From assembly GCF_949987515.2 (NCBI RefSeq), contig NC_082695.1:86203604-86267603 (forward strand): 64,000 nucleotides of DNA, given 5' to 3'. A model generated the notes under the pieces. It was not told the DNA's origin. It worked only from the letters and a program-made list of their open reading frames with translations, and made no database searches. A program made the translations under genes and the position numbers. Positions 58,542 through 64,000 of the stretch are shown one piece after another. Numbering within the stretch: position 1 is the first letter of the stretch; each line of letters starts with the position of its first letter. Source of the stretch: Delphinus delphis (Eukaryota > Chordata > Mammalia > Artiodactyla > Delphinidae).

Positions 58542-60371
58542 AAAATCGCCTTCTAAGCTGCTTACAAGGAACGGGATTCTGTTGATCTGGAAGCATGACA
58601 CAAGGAACAGATAATGTAATAACATGCTTAACCCTTTTAAAAATTACTCTAGACACTTATATTTCCAGAAAGATGGAGTAGACATAATTTTTACTGTTCC
58701 TCCTCCTAACGACACCTAAAATCCCTGCACATTATCCCTAGAACAAACATAAGAAGACTCTAAAAGTTAGAGAGGAGAAAGCAGACCAGCGGGACCTGGG
58801 AACCCAAAGAAACACACAGTGGTATCATTTTTTAATTTTGTGTGTGTGTCTGTCTTGAATATACTAAACTGAGTATTAGACTAGAGAAGCCAGGAACCCA
58901 GAAATACCCATAAGCACAGATGAAAAAAGGGACCAAAAGAAGCCTGTTCTCACTAGACAAAGGGGCAGTTTAGTAAAAGTGAACACTTTTAACAAAACTC
59001 ATTCTACTCCAGCCAAACACTACAGAAAATAACTGTACTCACCCTCACCCCTGCCAGCAAATGGGGCGTGTAGATTCCCACCATCACTAGGCTATCACGA
59101 GACATCCCAGCCTCCCCTGCAGTGTTGTCAAAGGCCCTGTGGTGAGGCCTAGACTTCCAGCTCACCCCAGCCACCCCTCCCCACCAGGGTGTATCAGAGG
59201 TGAACAGTATAAACAAGGTCACCATGCCATGATGTCAGTGAGGGCCATGTAGGGAGAGTGACAAGGCACCCTGCCCCTTGGTACCAGCAGAGGCCAAGTA
59301 GGGTGTCTGAGCTCCCCACTCCATTCTGCAGTGATAAGGGGCCCCCACCTCCCTGTCTTCCTATATCAACAGAGACTGAGTGGGGGGCAGAGACTTCCAC
59401 CCAAGCTGGTATAACCAATGGCATCCCTACCTCTGTTACTCTGCCAGAGCAGCATTAGATGGGGCTTGCCAAATAGAAGGCTTGGATATGATCCGGAGAC
59501 TCATAACATCATACAAAACATGCCCAGGTCTCAATCAATAATCATTCGTCATAGAAAGAAACAGAAAAAATCTCAACTTCAATGAGAAAATACCATCAAT
59601 AGACACCAACATTGAGATGATAAAGATGCTAGAAGTATCTAGCAAGGATTTTAAAGCAGTCATCATAAACATACTTCAATGAGAAGTTACAAACATACTT
59701 GAAAAAGATAAGAATAGAAAGTCTCAGCAAAGCAATAGAACGTATAAAAAAGAACTAAGTGAAAATTTTAGGACTAAAAAAAACACAGTAACTGAAATTA
59801 AAAACTGAATAGATAGGGTCAACCGAAGAATGGAGGGGACAGAGGAAAGAATCAGTGCACTTGAAGATAGAACATTAGAAATTATCCAATCTAAACAATG
59901 GAGAGAAATAGATTAAAAAAAAAATCAACAACAACAAACAGAGCCTTTTGGCTGTGACAAAATATCTGACATTCATCGCAAAGCCTGAGAAGGAGAGAAG
60001 TTAAGATTGAAAAACTATTCAAAGGTTAATGACTGAAAATATCCCAAATTTAGACAAAGGCATAAACCTACAGAATCATGAAGCAGAGAAAACCCCAGAC
60101 AAGATAAACCCAAAGAAATCCTTGACTAGATACATCATAGTCAAATCCTGAAACTTAAAGAAAAAAAAATATCTTGAAGCAGCAAGAGTGAAATGACATC
60201 TCACCTAAAGGAGAAAAACAATTAGAATGATAGCAGATTTCTGATAAGACACCCTGGAGGCCAGAAGAACTGCCATGACGTTTTTCAAGTTCTGAAAGAA
60301 CAGAACTGTCAACCCATAATTCTATATCCAGGAATGAAGGAGAAAACAAATATTTTCACATAAAGGAGATC

Positions 60372-60547
60372 AGCTTAGTGCTTTGTGACCACCTAGAGGG
60401 GTGGGATAGGGAGGGCGGGAGGGAGACACAAGAGGGAGGAGATATGGGGATATATGTGTATGTATAGCTGATTCACTTTGTTATAAAGCAGAAAATAACA
60501 CACACATAATTTTAAAGCAATTATACTCCAATAAAGATGTTAAAAAA
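60372..60547 (+). mobile_element. Young 5'-truncated L1 tail nested in the older L1
   Basis: It has 'gctttgtgaccacctagagg', a 'gggagggcgggagggagac' run, 'ggggatatatgtgtatgtat' and 'agctgattcactttgttata', ending with 'tactccaataaagatgtt' and a short poly-A. It includes an AATAAA-type signal. The flanks share only ATAAAG. It matches the youngest cetartiodactyl L1 3' ends. Confidence 0.92.
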
Positions 60548-60862
60548 ATATATAAAGTGATAGACCTGCAACCTAACACACCAAGGATTATATTAGATGC
60601 AAATGGTCTAAGTATCCCAACTGAGACTGAGATTTCCAAGATGGATTAAAATACGTGACTCAACTACATGATATCAACAACAAACTCACATCAACTCTAA
60701 GAATATAGGCAGGTTGAAAGTAAAAGAATGATAAAAGATATGTCCTGCAAAACTTGATCAAAGGAAAGCAGGAGTGTCTATTAACACCATACAAAGTAGC
60801 CTTCAGGGACATTATATAATGATAAAGTACTGACCAACCAAAAAAAGATAACAGTCCTAAAT

Positions 60863-61048
60863 GTGTATGTACCAAATAACAGAGCTGTAAAATATGTGAA
60901 GCAAAAACTAATAAAATTGAAAGCAGGCATAGACAGATTCAAAATTATAATGGGAGACTTCACTACTCCACTCTCAAAAGTTGATAGAAAAACTAGAGAG
61001 AAAATCAGCAAGAATATAGATGAACTTTGCAACAGCATCAACCAATAG
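60863..61048 (+). pseudogene. L1 ORF2 endonuclease-domain remnant
   Basis: A 61-residue fragment with the endonuclease block 'FKIIMGDFTTPLSKVDRKTR', in which functional L1s have GDFNTPLS. The metal-binding Asp is kept but the adjacent Asn is Thr. It is followed by 'NIDELCNSINQ' and then a stop. It covers the middle of the domain only. Confidence 0.9.
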
Positions 61049-61625
61049 GATCTAATTTACATTTCTAGAACACTCCACCCAACAACAACAAAATACACAT
61101 TCTTACCAAGATGGAGCATATCCTGAGCCATAAAAGAAATCTTGCCAAATTTAAAAGAATTTAAATCTTAAGGCATATGTTTTCCAATCACACTCAAACT
61201 AGAAACTAGAATCAAATTAGAAATCAATAACAGAACAATAACAAGAAAGACTCCAAACATTTGGAAACTAATCAAAAAACTTCTAAATAATCTATAGGTT
61301 AAAAATAAAGTCTCAAAGGAAATTTTTAAATACATAGAACTAAATGAAGATGGAAATATATCAAAATTGGTGAGATGCAGCTAAAGCAGTACAATACAGT
61401 AAATATATAGCACTAAATGCTTATATTAAAGAAGAGAAAAATTCTAAAATCCATAAACTAAGGGGTCATGTCAAGAATCCAGAAAACCAAAGAGCAAAAT
61501 AACCCAGATCAAGCAGAAAGAAGGAAATAATAAAGACAAGAGCAAAAATTCATGAGATTAAAAGTAGAAAAACAATAGAGAAACTCAATCAAACAAAGAG
61601 GTAGTTCTTTGAAGATCAACAAAAA

Positions 61626-62015
61626 ATGACAAACTATTCCTATTACATTACTAATATTATTAATGGAACAGGGCCTTTCACTGTAGACACTGCGGACATA
61701 AAAATAATAAGGGAATACCACAAACGTCACTACAACATAAATTTGACAACTCATGAAATGACCAATTCCTCAAAAAGTACAAACATCATATTTAGTGATG
61801 AAATATTGAATGCATTCTCCCCTAAGACTGGAAGTAAAGCAAGGACGTCTGCTCTCCCCACTACTGTTCAACTCTGTGCTGGAGTTCTGGCCAGCTCAGG
61901 AAGTCAAGAAAAGAAAATAACAGGCATGCAGGCTGAAAAAGAAAAAATAAATTACCCCTATTTACAGATTTTCTACGTAGAAATCCCATGGTATCTACGA
62001 AAAGAGCTCCTATAA
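61626..62015 (+). pseudogene. L1 ORF2 reverse-transcriptase remnant
   Basis: A 129-residue open stretch. The first part is degenerate; from about residue 50 it follows L1 RT: 'IIFSDEILNAFSPKTGSK', 'LPTTVQLCAGVLASSGSQ' and 'EKKITGMQAEKEKINYPYLQ'. The conserved 'CPLSPLLFN' stretch has become 'SALPTTVQL', and the YADD-type active site is absent. No activity is possible. Confidence 0.85.
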
Positions 62016-62089
62016 CTAGTAAGTCTTGGTTTTCCCCTTAAACTTACCCTGTAGCACCTGAAATCTTCCCGCTCATTAAAAGCCTTCCA
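62016..62089. other. Junction sequence between L1 and L2
   Basis: Short unassigned sequence. Confidence 0.35.
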
Positions 62090-62370
62090 CCCAATTACTC
62101 AAGAAACACGGGGCTGCATCCCCCAAATATTTCTCACATATGCCCTCTTCTCTCCATCTCCGTTCCTTCCACCGCAACAAAAACTGCACAAGTCCTTAAA
62201 CGCTAATAAACCCTGCCACCTACCTCAAGCCATTCTCTACCCAGCTGTGAAAGTTACCTTTTTTAAAACACAAACTCGTAAATGGGATTGAATCACTTCT
62301 TGTTCAAAGCCCTTCAATAATTCTTCTTTGTGCTTCCTTCTTCAAGTTCCTCAGCCTTCCTCTCACCCAC
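62090..62370 (+). repeat. L2 LINE, 5' part of interrupted copy
   Basis: Blocks 'cattctctacccagctgtga', 'ttttttaaaacacaaactcg' and 'caaagcccttcaataattct' match the L2 region 'ttttaaaacacaaatcggat...aaaacccttcagtggc'. The copy is cut by the LTR and continues after it. Confidence 0.8.
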
Positions 62371-62830
62371 TGTATTCTTTTCCTGTGGCTGCCATGACAA
62401 AAAAAAAATGACAAACAAGGTGGCTTGAAACAGCAGAAACGCATCCTCTCAGGGTCCTGGTTGTTAGAAGTTCAAAGTAAAAGGGTGGGCAGAGCCGTGC
62501 TCCCTCCGAAGGCTCTAGGGGAGAATCTTCTCGCCTCTTCCAGCTTCTGGGGGCTCCCAGCAGGCTTGGCTTTCCTCGGCTTGCAGCCGCATCACTCCAG
62601 TCTCTGCCTCTGTCATCACATGGTCTTTTCCCTGTGTCTCCTGTCTGTGTTCAGGTTTCCTTCTTTTAAGGACACCAGTCACTGGATTAGATCCCCCCGA
62701 CTCCAGTGGGACCTCATCTTAGTTTCATGACATGTGCAAAGATCCTACTTCTAGATAAAGGTCACATTCATAGGTACCGGAGGTTGACTTGAGCATATCT
62801 TTTAGGGGGAGCACAATTCTACCCACTACA
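62371..62830 (-). mobile_element. MaLR solo LTR, MLT1-like, antisense
   Basis: The antisense LTR opens 'tgtattc', passes 'ctgtggctgccatgac', 'ggtggcttgaaacagcagaa' and 'gggcagagccgtgctccctc', and ends 'cacaattctacccactaca'. It is TG...CA in form and the same family as the copy at 12 kb. The target duplication is not visible, as expected for an ancient copy. Its position between two collinear L2 halves proves the insertion. Confidence 0.8.
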
Positions 62831-63115
62831 TGTGTCTCCCCAACTTCTCCATACAGGCATCTCCTCCTCACCCACTGGCTTTCCCTAAAAGCGCCCAGCT
62901 CTGTCCTACTGCCAGCCCTTTGGGCATCTTCTCTCCTGGCCCTGGAATGTTTTCCCCACCTTCCAGTCTCCATCTTCTCTTTTGGGTCTCAGCTCACACA
63001 CCCTGAGTAAGTAAGCCCGCTCTGACACGTTCTGTCTCAGCCTCCTGTTAGTTTTTGTCATGGAACTTATTACATCTTGAATTAACATTTCACTTGGGGA
63101 TTGATTGGTTTGCTA
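62831..63115 (+). repeat. L2 LINE, 3' part of interrupted copy
   Basis: 'ttgggcatcttctctcctgg', 'cctggaatgttttccccacc', 'ttttgggtctcagctcacac' and 'aagcccgctctgacacg' follow the L2 order into the 3' UTR. The piece stops before the terminal repeats. Confidence 0.82.
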
Positions 63116-64000
63116 TGTAATGAGAAAGGGAAATGCTTTTTAAGAAACTCCATACCCCAGTACAGGTGCTCAGAGCTGTGGCCCAAAGTAGGTGCTGATG
63201 GACAGATGTTCACACTGGAACCCTCACCTCAGTGACAGCCTGAAACAGTGCATTTCAGAGTTGCAATAAAAGCCAACCATCGAGCCTGCTTTGCTGGCCA
63301 AGTGAGTCACTCGATCCTATATTCCAGTTTCTTTCTTCCTGCAAAGGAGATTCTCACACAGTGGCCCATAACCACATGGTCCTAAAGCCCAGGAGGAAAC
63401 CCCAAATTAAGCGGCAAGTGTGGGAGGATGAATCATACCTTGTGGACCAACACCAAGGTCCCTGTGCCCGGACCCCCAGGGCACTCCAGCAGGAGGGGCA
63501 GAGCTCTAGGCTGGAGGGCGGACTTCTCACCTCACGCCTGATGCCTTTCCCACCTTACCCACTGAACTCCAAATTACTGTATTTTTCACTGGAGTTTAAT
63601 AAGGTTTCCTACTGTTGTGACACCTGACAGGCACTGCCTATGTTGGTGGAGGATCCAGAAGTGAGCAATTCATTGTTGATGGTAACAAATCCCTGTCAGT
63701 TTCAGACTGACAATTTCTACTTATGTTAAATGGCAGGAAGAAAAGATATAACACCCTCCCCTATGATGTTATGAAAAGAAATAAGGAAATATTTGATACG
63801 TGCTTCTACAGTTTTGAACAAAACCTCAAGCTTTAGCTTTCATACATTCTGAAAACAAAAAAAGAAGAAAAATGACTACAGCAGAACTGACATTATATCA
63901 GACTGACGGTTGCCTCACAAGGTTTTCTCTTCGCACAGATACACATAGGTCCACATATTACATACGAATTGAGATTCCATCACATCGAAATGAAAAAAAA
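63116..64000. other. Unique non-coding sequence to window end
   Basis: No repeat or exon recognised. The 88-codon frame at 63361-63627 has no domain. Confidence 0.5.

Larger units (their letters stand above)
58655..62015 (+). mobile_element. Decayed L1 LINE (L1M-type), near full length, with nested young L1 tail
   Basis: A 5' UTR-like start ('ttccagaaagatggagtaga') is followed by the ORF1 region (about 59490-60365). A younger L1 tail is inserted at 60372-60547. Then comes ORF2 with endonuclease (60863-61048) and reverse transcriptase (61626-62015) remnants. Both reading frames are broken many times. ORF1 DNA blocks are shared with the L1 at 29.3 kb, for example 'gccagaagaactgccatgac' versus 'gcagaaggacgtgccacaac'. 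Confidence 0.87.

Noticed and set aside
58392..58656. 'PPSLPPSLPP' minus-strand frames
   Set aside because: Translations of the (GGGA)n microsatellite.

Overview
This window reads as gene-poor nuclear DNA from a whale or dolphin. The main evidence is seven copies of the CHR-type tRNA-derived SINE of whales, hippos and ruminants. One copy (52894-53100) has the compact form, with a 'gagcggctgggcc' block, that I know from cetacean genomes. The ruminant-specific families I would expect in cattle or sheep (BovB, Bov-tA) were not seen. L1 3' tails of a cetartiodactyl type and a 72-bp mariner palindrome fit the same group. The lineage call is an inference from repeats; no coding sequence supports it.

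No protein-coding exon, tRNA, rRNA or other host gene could be supported. Most open frames are 60-130 codons, overlap on both strands, and show no recognisable domain or codon bias. The longest (242 codons, 32399-33127 minus) is created by a low-complexity polypurine array. The only protein-like sequence is decayed L1 retrotransposon ORF1 and ORF2. The window is therefore either intergenic desert or deep intron.

Layout. 1-9.8 kb: mostly unique DNA with two SINEs, two MIRs, an (AC)27 microsatellite and a possible conserved regulatory block near 4.5-5.1 kb. 9.8-12.4 kb: an old L2 split by a class I ERV solo LTR with a perfect 4-bp target duplication, then an MLT1-like LTR. 12.4-23.8 kb: unique DNA, a Tigger-type DNA transposon in TA-rich sequence, a SINE, a MER5-like element, MIRs, an L1 tail and the mariner palindrome. 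25.6-26 kb: a TG/TATG array. 29.3-32.3 kb: a decayed L1 with ORF1 and ORF2 remnants. 32.7-33.0 kb: a purine-only G-rich minisatellite. 33-41.2 kb: mostly unique DNA, including the best candidate conserved noncoding stretches. 41.2-44.3 kb: a MIR, two antisense L1 pieces and a MER1-type transposon. 44.3-58.6 kb: unique DNA with four SINEs, MIRs and a MER20-type element. 58.65-62 kb: a second decayed L1 of similar type, invaded by a younger L1 tail. 62-63.1 kb: an L2 split by an antisense MLT1-like LTR.

The elements give a relative chronology: L2 and MIR first, then L1M, hAT-Charlie, Tigger and MaLR, then the class I ERV LTR, and last the CHR SINEs and young L1 tails. I found no new biological system. 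The items most worth checking are the mariner palindrome as a small-RNA hairpin, the paired MEF2-like sites at 40.76 kb, the polypurine array, and the young SINE as a possible presence/absence polymorphism. Family names are from memory of consensus sequences and were not confirmed by a search.
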